The notes below the pieces were generated by a model. That model saw only the letters and a program-made list of their open reading frames with translations. It searched no databases and had not been told where the DNA came from. Below are positions 34,629-44,679 of a stretch of 64,000 bases of DNA, in pieces. The DNA is from Tricholoma matsutake (lineage: Eukaryota > Basidiomycota > Agaricomycetes > Agaricales > Tricholomataceae), in contig AP026539.1 of the NCBI GenBank assembly GCA_026075535.2, positions 8,308,001 to 8,372,000 of the forward strand, in the 5' to 3' direction. Position 1 is the first letter of the stretch. Every line of letters begins with the position of its first letter. The position numbers and the translations under genes are program-made.

Positions 34629-35229
34629 ATATATTTTGTAGGCACTTTGACAACTTAAGACTTGGAATTTGACTATCCATTAGGGTATATACTCTAAGTT
34701 GAGCATCTGGAGTAACCAGAATCTGGTTGGGAATAACTGGAATAACTGGACTCCAATCAGAATAACTGGACTCTGACCAGAATAACTGGACTCCAACCAG
34801 AATAGGTGGGGGAGGGTAAATTACAGGATAGTGAAAGTAATTCTTTGGGAGTTAGAGTGATAATCGGGGTTTTCATCAATCGGGTGAAGACATCTTTGGT
34901 GATTTTGTCCTTTTGAATGAGGGCTTGAGTATAGTATGATGGGCCGTCTTTTGCTTTTCCTGTCAATGCGAAGTTGCATTTGTGGGGAGGTAGGTACAAA
35001 TTTTCTTTAGCGCCATTGTAGGGATGTATTACCAGTTGCGATGGTTTCTCGGAGGTCGAAGATGTTGCCAAATTCGAATTAGGTAGGTTGGTTGCTGTGG
35101 ATGATATCTATGGTGCTGGTGGTTGTGGGATGAATCGTTCAACTGGCGCAGGGATCGATGGCCATGAGGTAGGAACTGTTGGCACATTCAAATCAGTTCA
35201 TGCAAAAGGTCTACCACTTCGAACAATGA

Positions 35230-36187
35230 ATGCGCACTGTTTGGTCTCCAAAATATTGTCCTCTAGTTGTGAAAATCCTCACAAACTACTTTTTGACATT
35301 TCATAGCCCTAGGGAAAGTCAGAATGGTAGAAGAGTGTGTCAAGTTAGAATCATAGATAGTGATTGTCTGAGATTCATCACTCCAGTTCTTGATGGCACT
35401 TTTGGTGACTATGTTGAAGGGTCGACCAAGTAGGATGTTGTAGGCAGGGTTTTGGATTATATGAATCTGCATATAGATTGTGATCGTGCCAACTTTGCAA
35501 GGGACATTTCATCCTAATCCTAAACTTTTGTCAATGGCACCATTAGCTGATTGAAGCAGAATGTGGATGGAAGGATCATATGTGAGACCTAGTCCATGAC
35601 AGACTTCTTTGGACATAGCAATAATTGAAGAACCAGGATCAACTACACTTTTGACAGGGTTTCGACTGTTGACATTCATCATAACTGATCTGATTGAATG
35701 AGATTCCTTTGCAGTGACAAAGGGTTTAGGAATATTGCCAATACAAAGAGAGCTGATATAAGTTCTGTATGGGTCATTGATCATAAGTACCTCTTCATTG
35801 ATGAGGTGCACCACATTGTTTCCATCCTGATTCAGAATGCGATGTGGAGTCAGCTGTTCCTTCCATTTCATGCAAACTTTGGGTGATAATGAAAGAAGTT
35901 CTTCCATAGTGAAGGTGATGATTGGTGTCTTCATCGAGTGCAAAAAATGTGTCCTGAGTGATTTTGTCATTCTGAATGGGGGCTACTGTGTGGTACGAAG
36001 GACTGTCATGTTCTTTACCTTTACTAGTAAAGGCAAAGTTTTGTTCATGAGGCAGGAGGTAAGTGTTCTCTGATGCTGTGGCATAAGGATGGACTAGGGG
36101 TTGCAAACTCATGGCAGGTTGCAAACTTGGGGTGGGTTGTGAATTCAAAGTTGTCTGTGAAGCTGTTGCTGGTGCTATATTGGACAT
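35230..36187 (-). pseudogene. G5 first protease module
   Basis: Minus strand: HPYATASENTYLLPHEQNFA, then (after a frame change near 35935) KTPIITFTMEELLSLSPKVC, SVVDPGSSIIAMSKEVCHGL near 35630 and YNILLGRPFNIVTKS near 35440. The DPGS box replaces the more common DSG/DTG. It is followed directly by a second, diverged module of the same composition (35229 leftward). Confidence 0.78.
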
Positions 36188-37109
36188 AGGTGGACTAGTT
36201 GCAGTGGATGATATTGAAGGAGGAGCGATGGTTGGATGGGAAGTGCAACTGGTACTGCTGACGGAGGCACAGACAAGATTGATGGCTGAACTACAGGAGT
36301 TGCAGTTGGGTTGGGTTTGGGTCGAGCAAAGTTTTGACCACTTCGTAAGGCATATAGCTCTTGTTCTAAATGAGCAATATGAATATCAGCTGAGGTATTC
36401 ATGTCAGCAATCTGGTAGATCTCCCTAGGAGCGGGTGAAGGTATGATGCCATACATGAGGGTGGGGACAATATTTATGTCTGGGTTTTGACAAATCCACT
36501 CGTTGATGCGATCTTTGATGCAACACCCAGGAATGTTTTGAGCCATGAACTGTCCATTTGGAAGCACAACCTTTCCTTTGGTGTTCTTCTTGCACTTTCC
36601 ATCATTAATATATGTTTGACAGACTAAACAATCGCTAATGAAGTGTCCTGAAAGACTGCAGAAAATACAGACTAGATTTTCGAGTTGATCCTGGCAAAAC
36701 CCTTGATTAACACGAAGTGTATTGTTGTTGCTATTGTTGGGGTGAGATCCTGTTAAGGCAGTGACGAGAGTGGTCACAAATTTCTCAAGAATTGCTGATA
36801 AATCCTCTGTTTTGATTTGTGGAGACAATGTAGAAGTAGTAGGGATAGACGTCGAGGTCGAAGATGAGGATGGGACTTGCAAAGTTGTGGCTGAGGGAGT
36901 TTGTGAGGATGTGGTGCCTGCTAAAACAAATTTTGCAGTGGCATGAATGTCATCGAGAGGATAAGGGTCATCTGGGTAATGATCTGGGAATCTGAGTTCG
37001 AGACAGCATGTGATTCATGTCTATAATCCTGGTTGAAAGCCACGAACGAAAGCCCTGCTTTGTTTGGCAGCTGAAAGTTGATTTTTTGTGGTGAGGAATT
37101 TAGTGATGT

Positions 37110-37690
37110 TGTTAAGTACTGAACTTGAAGGGGAAGTCATTGGAATTCCGGTCATACCCAGATGATAGAAGTTATAGAGGATGGATCAAGTAAGACAGGG
37201 AATCCTACAGAAATCCGGGGCAGGGTTTACTTGATGTGTCATACCAAGTGGGGGAGCAGAAAGGACTTGGCTTCAACTTATAAGAAGTTGTGCCCTTCTC
37301 CTCGTCAAGTGTCCTAATTTCAAGGCAAGGGTAAGGAAGATGACCAGAGGTCCAGAGAATTTCCAGAGAGGATGAGTAAGAGTTCCAGAATGACTTAAGA
37401 ATGTAATTGGAGTTTTAAAGAGGATAGGATTAAGTGGGAGACTTGGTTGATTTACAAACTAGCAATACAAAACGAAAGTAGCTAGCTTAAATACTAAGGT
37501 CAGAGTTTCCAAGGCTGTGGTTAATATGAAAACCGGCTTCCGAGGCAATTCCTGACACCGTTTCACCTAATTGGAAATGAGGGAATTTTGCCTCTAGGCA
37601 GTGCTGCTGATAGGAGGTGGGCTGTGATGTAAGGCGGCCGGGAAGGGCAGAAAACGATTGGAAGTCCAGTTGGAAGAATTGGTCTTGACA
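37110..37690 (-). repeat. 3' LTR of G6 (family L6)
   Basis: Plus-strand ends TGTTAAG and CTTGACA. On the minus strand there is TATTTAAGC, a possible core promoter, as in solo LTR L7. Confidence 0.9.
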
Positions 37691-37743
37691 GTATTTCCCC
37701 CTTAGTGCTGAGCCTACGAGGCATGTGAAGGTTCGAATCCAAA

Positions 37744-38622
37744 TTGGGTATGTTGATTTTGATGTTGATGGGTTCCCAGGCTTTTTCTTCAACCACCACC
37801 ACCTCTAACATGTCCTCGCACATGGAGAAGATCGCGGCCCTCAGGGCCCAGCAAGAAAAGTTGATGGAGGAGCTCCAGCTTGAGGAAGAGGCGAGGGAGG
37901 CTGAGGAGCACAGGGTTGCTGAGGAGGCTGCAAAAGTGGAGGCGGCTAGGTTGGAGGCTGAGAAAAAGGCTGCAGAGGAGGAACGGAAGGAGACCGCTGC
38001 CGCTAAGAGGATGGAAAAGAAGTGGAAAGCCAGAGAAGTGGAGCCTGAAGAGGCTGAAGGGAGCTCCCCCCCCAAGAAGAAGGCGAAAGGAAAGGCAAGG
38101 GCAGAGGTGCCTGAGAATGAAGTCCCCTTGTGGCTACAAGCCACTATTTCGTGCAAAAGGTGAGTTGCTTTTTATTCTGTTGCCCTTGTATGCTGACTCC
38201 TAGTAGATGTTCAAATCAAAAGTTGTCGTGTTTCTGGATGGGAACCTGGGGTTGTGCCTGAGAGCCCTGCACAAAAGCAAAGCACAAGTGCAGAGAGGTG
38301 GTGTGGGAGGGCCAGGTGTTGCAGGTGGGACCCGGGCGAGGGAGTGATGGAGTTGCTTAAGGAGTTGGTGGGGGCGGTAAAGGGGGTGAAGAAAGAAATG
38401 ATGCAGGAACTATGGGAGCTCTGGGTGATAAGCGAGGGTGTGATTGGCATCCAAGAAATGATGTCGGACATCCTAGTGACATTGGATCTGGAGTGGAACC
38501 AGGAGTCTGAGGAGGAAGAGGATGAAGAAGAAGAGGGTGAAGAGGAGGAGGAGTTGGAGGTACAAGGGGAGCTGCTGGGACTTGCTGATGAAGCAGGGGG
38601 TGAGGGAGTAGGGGAGGAGTAG
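37744..38622 (+). pseudogene. Antisense ORF of G6: coiled-coil, partial Cys cluster, acidic tail
   Basis: Exon 1 (37744-38159) encodes a Ser/Thr-rich start, a long Glu/Ala/Lys coiled coil (MEKIAALRAQQEKLMEELQL) and a basic stretch (PPKKKAKGKAR), ending ISCKR. The donor GTGAGT is at 38160 and the acceptor at 38203 or 38206. Exon 2 begins C-S-N-Q-K-L-S-C-F-W, giving C-x2-C-x6-C-F-W, like the second half of the G5 cluster (CTKCTNEAQGCYW). A one-base frameshift near 38253 leads to the last part, ending with a run of about 25 mostly Glu residues. It runs opposite to pol and its 3' end is about 80 bp from the chromodomain end. Function unknown. Confidence 0.72.
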
Positions 38623-38699
38623 GAAATAGGTGGGGAATCTGAAGTTTTCTTTTAAATTTTCTAATAATAATTTTTGAGGATCTTGTTTTGAAATGAAGG

Positions 38700-39740
38700 G
38701 TGTTAAGTGGAAAGAGGTCCGGGTTTCCCTGGGTAACGAGTGTGGAAGTCCATAACAAGTTCCTGGGCATGATCAAGTTCCATAGCTGGAAGCCAGGAGG
38801 TTTCTTTGTTGGTTCCTTGATAACCTTCCCACCATATGAAATAGAGTAACTTGTATCGACGGCGGTTGTCAATCTTTGAATCGAGGATTTCTGCAATCTC
38901 ATACTCCAGTTCATTGTCTATAATGACTTGAGGAGGTGGAGGTTGAATACGATTAGGAATTGTGTTGGGAGTGTCTTCTTCTAGTTGGGAGAGATGGAAT
39001 ACTGGGTGGACACCCCGGAGATGATCCGGAAGTCGAAGGGTAACTGAGTGAGTACCCAGATGGGCAATGATCTGGAAAGGGCCATAGAACTTTTCTGAGA
39101 GCTTCTTGGAGGGTCTTGTAGTGTGTAGGTGCTCACCTTTGACGAAAGCATAATCACCAATTTTGAAGTCAGAAGTGGGTGCCCAGCATTTGTCTACTCG
39201 GAACCCTGGTCGCAGGTGACATGGGATGGAACACCAAGTTTGGAGAAGATGTGCATGACAAAGAGATTAGCGAGTTCTTGTGCCATGATTTCATTTACTG
39301 TGGGGATGAAGATACCCTGTTTGGAGAGTCAGTCTACAATGACTAGGATGGCAGTGTGACCATTGGAGTCTGGTAACTGTTCAATGAAGTCCATGGAAAT
39401 TGAGTTCCAAGGCCTTTCCAGGCTTCAGAAATCCATAGGGTTTGTGTCGGGAGATTTGGAGCATTTGCAGGTAGTACAAGACTTGCAAAAGTCCTGCACA
39501 AAGGTGCGGAGATTGGGCCAAGCGTATTCCCATCAGATAAGCTGAAGAGTCTTGTTTTGCCCATAGTGACCTGAGAGGATGTGGTCATGCTTGTATTGTA
39601 AGACTTTAAGATGGAGGTCCACAACATCTGGAATGTAAATCCAGTCGAAGTGGAGAGAAGTCTGCTGTCATCTAGAGACCAATTTGGGGTGGATGGTGAA
39701 GGAAGGTGTGAGGGGGAGATGGGATCAAGAGGAAGTGAAG
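38700..39740 (-). pseudogene. G6 integrase, internally deleted, with chromodomain
   Basis: Minus strand. The zinc finger HHCC region and [20 protein letters not shown] are present, then HVTCDQGSE (second catalytic Asp) near 39220. Directly after it the sequence jumps to SDFKIGDYAFVKGEHLHTT. The segment with the catalytic Glu is missing. The C-terminal chromodomain is intact (YEIAEILDSKIDN, YFIWWEGYQGTNKETSW, near 38885-38780). The protein cannot catalyse integration. Confidence 0.83.
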
Positions 39741-39741
39741 A

Positions 39742-41205
39742 TCAAATATTGTTGTGGAGTTTTTCAATGTCCATGAGGATGGCTTGATGGATGATAGGAG
39801 TAGCAAGGAAAGTGGCTCGGAGGGAGGAGGTGAGTTGTTCTTGAGTAAAGACTGGATGGAAGTTGCTCGGATTTACTGAGGCGAAGTCACTATTTCCCCC
39901 TTTGTGGTAGACATCCCAGCATCTAGTGAGTGCATCAGGTTTAGCCCCTAGTTTACCAGGGCAGAAGCGGATGGCGAGGTTGAACTGTGAAAGGTATTCT
40001 GACCACTGAGCTTGACGACGAGTAAGGAGCTTTGTGGTACTGAAGTATTTAAAGTTTTTGTGATCCATGACCACATCTACTGGATTTCCAGAACCTTCAA
40101 GGTACTGTCACCAGTGTTTGAAAGCTTCAAAGATAGCAAGAAGTTCCTTATTGTGGGTGTCATAGTTCAATTCAGCTGGGTTGAAGGAATGAGAGTGGAA
40201 TGCAACTGGGTGAATTTCTCCATCCGAGGTATAGATGGAAAGGATTGCCGCTAAGGTGTAATCTGAGGCATCTGTCTCCAAGATAATGCAGGAATCCGGT
40301 AGTCATTGAGTGAGTATTGGGGCATGAGTGAATTCTTCTTTTAGTTTGTTGAAGGCTTCTTGACATTTCTTGCCAAAGTCCCAAGGCATATGTTTCTGGG
40401 TGAGTCTGGTGAGTGGAATGATGATGTTGGAATATCCATGGATGAACCATTGGTAGAAGTTGCAGAATCCCAGGAAGGATTGGATATCCTTAACTTTTTG
40501 AGGTTCGGGCCAGTCGAGGATGGTTTTGACTTTATCTTTGGACATCCGGAGCCCATATGGAGAGAGGATGAACCCCAAGTATTCCACGCTGTTTTTATGG
40601 AACTCACATTTCTGCGGAGCAGCGTAGAGGCCATTCTTCCGGAGTCTCCAGAGAACTTCCTTGATGTGAGCCTTGTGTTGACTCATATCGTTGGAGTAAA
40701 TTAGGATATCATCAAGATAGACAATGACACTGACATCTAATAGGTCACTGAAGATGTCATTCATGAGGTGCTGGAAGGCAGCCAGTGCATTGGTGAGTCC
40801 GAAAGGAGCTACCAGCCACTCAAAAGAACCATAGCGCATGCGGAAAGTGGTCTTCCATTTGTCTCCCTCAGCAATGTGCACTAAGTGATAAGCATGCCAG
40901 AGGTCAATTTTGGTTAACACATGTCCCTTTCCCAGAGAGTCCAGGAGATCCGAGATTAGAGGAAGTGGGTAGCAGTCCTTTTTCAAGATGTGATTGAGTC
41001 CCCGGTAGTTGATGCAAAGTCAGAGACTCCCATCCTTTTTCTTGACAAAGAGTATAGGAGCACCATGAGGGGATTTGGAGGGGTGGATGAAGCCTGAACA
41101 AACATTTTCTTCAATGAATATTCGGAGGGCCTCGAGCTCAGAGGGAGAGAGGGAGTACATGTTTATTGAAAACATCTGCAAATTTGTGATATTCTTCTGG
41201 AACAT
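39742..41205 (-). pseudogene. G6 reverse transcriptase and RNase H
   Basis: [22 protein letters not shown], then a TGA where Arg is expected (DGSL-R-LCINYRGLN, about 41018), KIDLWHAYHLVHI, FGLTNALAAFQHLMN, a catalytic YLDD near 40720 and EYLGFILSPYGL. RNase H: ETDASDYTLAAILS near 40270, ELNYDTHNKELLAI and VVMDHKNFKYFSTTK. A second TGA falls at HW-R-QYLEG near 40110. All key RT residues are kept, so stops are the main lesion. Confidence 0.9.
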
Positions 41206-41900
41206 CAGAAAGGTCCAGTGGATTTCCAGACACTGCCAAGGATTTAGCCACCAGTCCTTCTGGGGAGAATGTCATCTGAAAAGCAACAGCCCCAGGAAGT
41301 TTGCTTGCACACATGTAAGCGGCAGCATTGATGAAAGAGATCTCAGGAGGTACAAGTTTCGAGGGCTTAGTGATTATGGGGTTTTTGTGGGTTTCCACTG
41401 GAAGGTTTGGAGTTGAAGGTGACTCACACAAGATAGGAGAGTCAGAGGACGTTGAGGGGGCAGGACCTCTTTGAACTGTGGAATGGACATTTATTTGGCC
41501 TGAAGACCAGTCAATCAACGGATTGTATTGCTTCAGCCAGTTATGACCAAGTACTGCAGAACAGGAAGAGTCCAGCGAGGTTACATAAAATGCCAGATTG
41601 AACACTTCACCAGATGGAAAAGTGACTGGGAGTTCCACAACTTGAGTTATGGTGGAGTTACGAGTTCCATCAAATAGTCGGAGTCTAATCAGAGGAATGG
41701 TTTTGGTACTAAGTTGGTTGTCCTGCACAAATGATGAATCGAGGAAACAATGTGAGGAACCAGAGTCGATAAGAGTTTGGATTTTTAGGGATTGTTTGGA
41801 AAGGGATAACAGGATGGTAAGGGATTCAGGATCAGAAAGAGTGGATGTGTTGAGACGGACATAAGCAGCCAGTTGGGAAAGGTCAACACAACCCTCAGCC
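41138..41900 (-). pseudogene. G6 aspartic protease region
   Basis: LIDSGSSHCFLDSSFVQ near 41760-41720 and AVLGHNWLKQYNPLIDWSSG near 41560-41500, typical of Gypsy proteases. Pro/Ser-rich linker follows. The C-terminal part ([17 protein letters not shown]) overlaps the RT frame start at 41205 in another frame. Confidence 0.85.
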
Positions 41901-41928
41901 CCAATGGCATGTTCCCAAGGGTTGCAGA

Positions 41929-43214
41929 CTATTTTTTTGGGTCCGCAGAGTTTGGTTTGGACTCAGTGACTGCTGCAGCATGGGCTTTGCCCACTTTGAA
42001 CTTCGGACAATTCCTGGCTCCATGTCCTTTCTTGCTGCAGTAGAGGCAAAGTCCTTCCTTCATGTGGCATTCACACTCATCTCCAGTTAGTTTACCGTCT
42101 TTCCCCAACTTGTCAGAAATAGAGTTTTTTGGCTTGTCCTTCTGGAAGTTGTTCTTTGACCCAGAGGAGCTGCCAGATGAGGATTGGTTGGTGTGGTTGG
42201 TGCTGGACAAGGGCTGGGGTTTGGACTGAGTGTTGGAATTGGAGCTAGGAGAACCTTTAGATTCCTTCTTTCCAGTGTGAGTGGAATTTCCGGGGGTCTT
42301 TGTTTCTAAGTGGGTTCCTGCATCCAATAGATGCTGTCAGCATCCTGGGCTTTAAGATGTAGGGATGCTAGAGTTTCGGGTCATCCCCCCCATAAGACTT
42401 CTATGCGGAGACAGAGCGGAAGACTGCGGAAATACCGGTCACGAAGAGCGGCCTCATTCCAGTTGACCCGGGAAGCCAGTTCCCAGAAGTCCACATTATA
42501 CTTCACTATTCTTCCACCTTTCTTTATTGTGAGTTCTGAAAGAGCATTTTCCACATCCCCGACAGGGTCGTGAGGACCAAAATTACTTTCCAACTCACTA
42601 AGGAATACCTCGTAGTTCCACATCCAATGGGCAGAATTTGTTGGGTCGTTGAGTCCAGGTTCAAACCAGCTAAGAGCTGACCCTTTGAGGTAGGAAAGGA
42701 TGAATAGAATTTTCTTTTCATCGGAGGCGAATACCTGAGGATGATTGTGGAAGTGAAGGTTGCACGAGACTAGGAAGTCTTGAAGTTTCCGGGGATTAGC
42801 ACTGTCGAAAGTGTCAGGATCATGAACTTTGATCTTCTCGATGTTGGGTGCTTGGTTCTGCCGGAGGGTTTGGAGACTATCCAAGAGCTCAAAGAGAGCA
42901 TCAAGAAACCTATCTCCTGGATCAGGATTTCTGCCAACGGGAGGTAGAGGGTCATCAGGGTCATCAGGATCGGGGTCATCCCCAGGGCTGTCAGGACTGC
43001 TAGGGTCATCAGGTCCACCGGGAAGTCCATCCTCTTTACCTGGACCTTCCTCATCAAAGGGGTTAGGTTGCCCAACATTCTCTACATACTCAAGTGGAGT
43101 CATATTCTGAGGGGTCTCCGGAGGTTGAGACATGACGTTAGCACTGATGGAGGGTGCTCCAGAACCGATTTGCCTGAAGATGTTGGATGGTCTGGTGGAT
43201 GCACCAAAAGTCAA
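41929..43214 (-). pseudogene. gag: G6 gag
   Basis: The first part (43214-42381) has a Pro/Asp-rich N-terminus (DDPSSPDSPGDDPDPDDPDD) and a capsid core (ILFILSYLKGSALSWFEPGL). A frame change near 42330-42380 leads to the second part (42327-41929), Ser/Asn/Lys-rich with the zinc knuckle CLYCSKKGHGARNC near 42030. The domain order is standard for Gypsy Gag. Confidence 0.85.
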
Positions 43215-43377
43215 AGCATGTCTATGGGAAGGAAGTATGGATCAGTGTATTGCTGATAATCCTGGTACCGCGCCAGCATGGCAGGAGTTTCTTGTAGTTC
43301 GTTGGGTTTGTGACTCAGTAGGAGTCATAAGGAAAGATGGGATGGGTTTGATGAGAGAAGTGAGAGTTTGTAAATAC

Positions 43378-43960
43378 TGTTAAGTACTGAACTTGAAGGG
43401 GAAGTCGTCGGAATTCCGGTTGTACCTGGACAATAGAAGTTGTAGAGGATGGATTGAGTAAGACAGGGAATCCTACAGAAATCTGGGGCAGGGTTTACTT
43501 GATGTGCCGTACCAAGTGGGGGAGCAGAAAGGACTTGGCTTCAACTTATAAGAAGTTGCGCCCTTCTCCTCATCAAGTGTCCTAATTTCAAGGCAAGGGT
43601 AAGGAAGATGACCAGAGGTCCAGAGAATCTCCAGAGAGGATGAGTAAGAGTTTGAGAATGACTTAAGAATGTAATTGGAGTTTTAAAGAGGATAGGATTG
43701 AGTGGGAGACTTGGTTGATTTACAAACTGGCGATACAAAACAAAAGTAGCTAGCTTAAATACTAAGGTCAGAGTTCCCAAGGCTGTGGTTAATATGAAAA
43801 CTGGCTTCCAAGGCAATTCCTGAAACTGTTTCACCTAATTGGAAATGAGGGAATTTTGCCTCTAGGCAGTGCTGCTGATAGGAGGTGGGCTGTGATGTAA
43901 GGCGGCCGGGAAGGGGGTGGAAAATGATTGGAAGTCCGGTCAGAAGAATTGGTGTTGACA
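43378..43960 (-). repeat. 5' LTR of G6 (family L6)
   Basis: 583 bp. Followed on the minus strand by GTATTTACAAACTCTC; no TGG-type primer-binding site is seen. G1 also has an AAACTCTC word just inside its 5' LTR. Confidence 0.9.
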
Positions 43961-44679
43961 GATGTTGTAGAAAGACCAGTAATATAATCCTAATTTGTTC
44001 ATGTCATAGATACCAATGCAAAGTTGTTCACCAATAAGCTTATCCATATTGGTGATTGACCACTTGCGGTCATCTTCAGATCCAGGGTACAACTTATGAA
44101 TAGCAGTATGAAAGGCATTGCACGAGACCCCTGTGTCATATTCTGGGATTGATTCCCAAACTTTGGAAGTATCAATGTCAACGTAGCGACAGGCGTGCTT
44201 CTTCATATCTTCTGAATCGGTAATTCCACATGCTGGAAACAACATTTTGAGTTTGTTAAAGTACCTGCAAAGTTCTTGAGGCTGAGTAGTATCGAATTTC
44301 AGAGCCGTGGAATGACCACGAGCTGGCATAGTAGCGTGTGTAGTCATGAGTGCGATAGCTCTTGGAGTAGGGGTTAGGACTTGGGTGATAGAGGGTAGCA
44401 GTGTCAAAGTTATCGGAAAGATGAATGAAGAGGTAGAAGCTGAGGATAAAGAGGTAGAAGATGATGACAAAGATGATGGAATGGGTGAAGGAAAAAGTCG
44501 ACAATGAGTCAATTCTGCTTTGGTTACTGGAATTAAGATATCTTCTGATTGTTCAAGAGATTTGAAGGCATGGCAAGTATCGATTCGGAGGTTTCTGGCT
44601 TGTGTTGGCCTAAGCCGGGAGATCTGAGATGGATTAGGCAATGAAATGATTCAGAAACCCCTCACAGTGGGCTCCAGAA

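Larger units (their letters stand above)
31537..34826 (+). mobile_element. Element B: large non-autonomous hAT-like transposon
   Basis: An exact 8-bp target duplication GATAGTGA lies at 31529-31536 and 34827-34834, splitting a conserved LLSLSP motif of the G5 protease module. Terminal inverted repeats: left GAGTACTTTACACTCCCCCA, right (complement) CTGTAATTTACCCTCCCCCA, continuing through TATTC and GTTGGA. Subterminal regions are rich in GGAATAACTGG words. Inside are outward-facing tRNA-like heads, a splice-like module, six hairpin cores and a hairpin ladder. There is no transposase. L4 solo LTR (31567-32758) is nested near the left end. Without it, B is about 2.1 kb. Confidence 0.85.
30890..35229 (-). 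pseudogene. G5 second protease module, split by element B
   Basis: Begins HPYNGAKENLYLPPHKCNFA (35020), runs to KTPIITLTPKELLSLS (34850), is cut by B, and resumes at 31536 with PKVCTKWKEQVPACHIQQPE. It has the aspartic protease segment SVVDPGSSIIAMSEEVCHEL near 31290 and YNILLRRPF. It ends near 30890-30930 with CENPHEL, as module 1 ends with CEDFHN. It is a diverged tandem duplicate of the module at 35230-36187. Confidence 0.75.
37110..43960 (-). mobile_element. Gypsy element G6 (minus strand), complete ends
   Basis: LTRs 37110-37690 (581 bp) and 43378-43960 (583 bp), target duplication GATGT (37105-37109, 43961-43965), and a purine tract AAGGGGGAAATAC beside the 3' LTR. On the minus strand: gag, protease, RT, RNase H, a deleted integrase, chromodomain. 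An antisense ORF lies on the plus strand next to the 3' LTR. Most LTR-LTR differences that I compared are CG/CA/TG changes. Confidence 0.93.
36175..44641 (-). pseudogene. gag: G5 gag, split by G6
   Basis: The N-terminal part (44641-43966) has LCRYFNKLKMLFPACGITDS and ends in SFYNI; the rest (37104-36175) continues with TKFLTTKNQLSAAKQSRAF and a zinc knuckle CIFCSLSGHFISDC near 36655. G6 sits between, flanked by GATGT on both sides. The C-terminus is rich in Ser, Pro and Thr (SSSSTSTSIPTTSTLS). Two stops fall near 37020. The product would form the particle core. Confidence 0.8.

Noticed and set aside
38211..38914. Minus-strand ORFs opposite the G6 antisense ORF
   Set aside because: They are Pro/Leu/Ser-rich shadows of the Glu-rich plus-strand frame.
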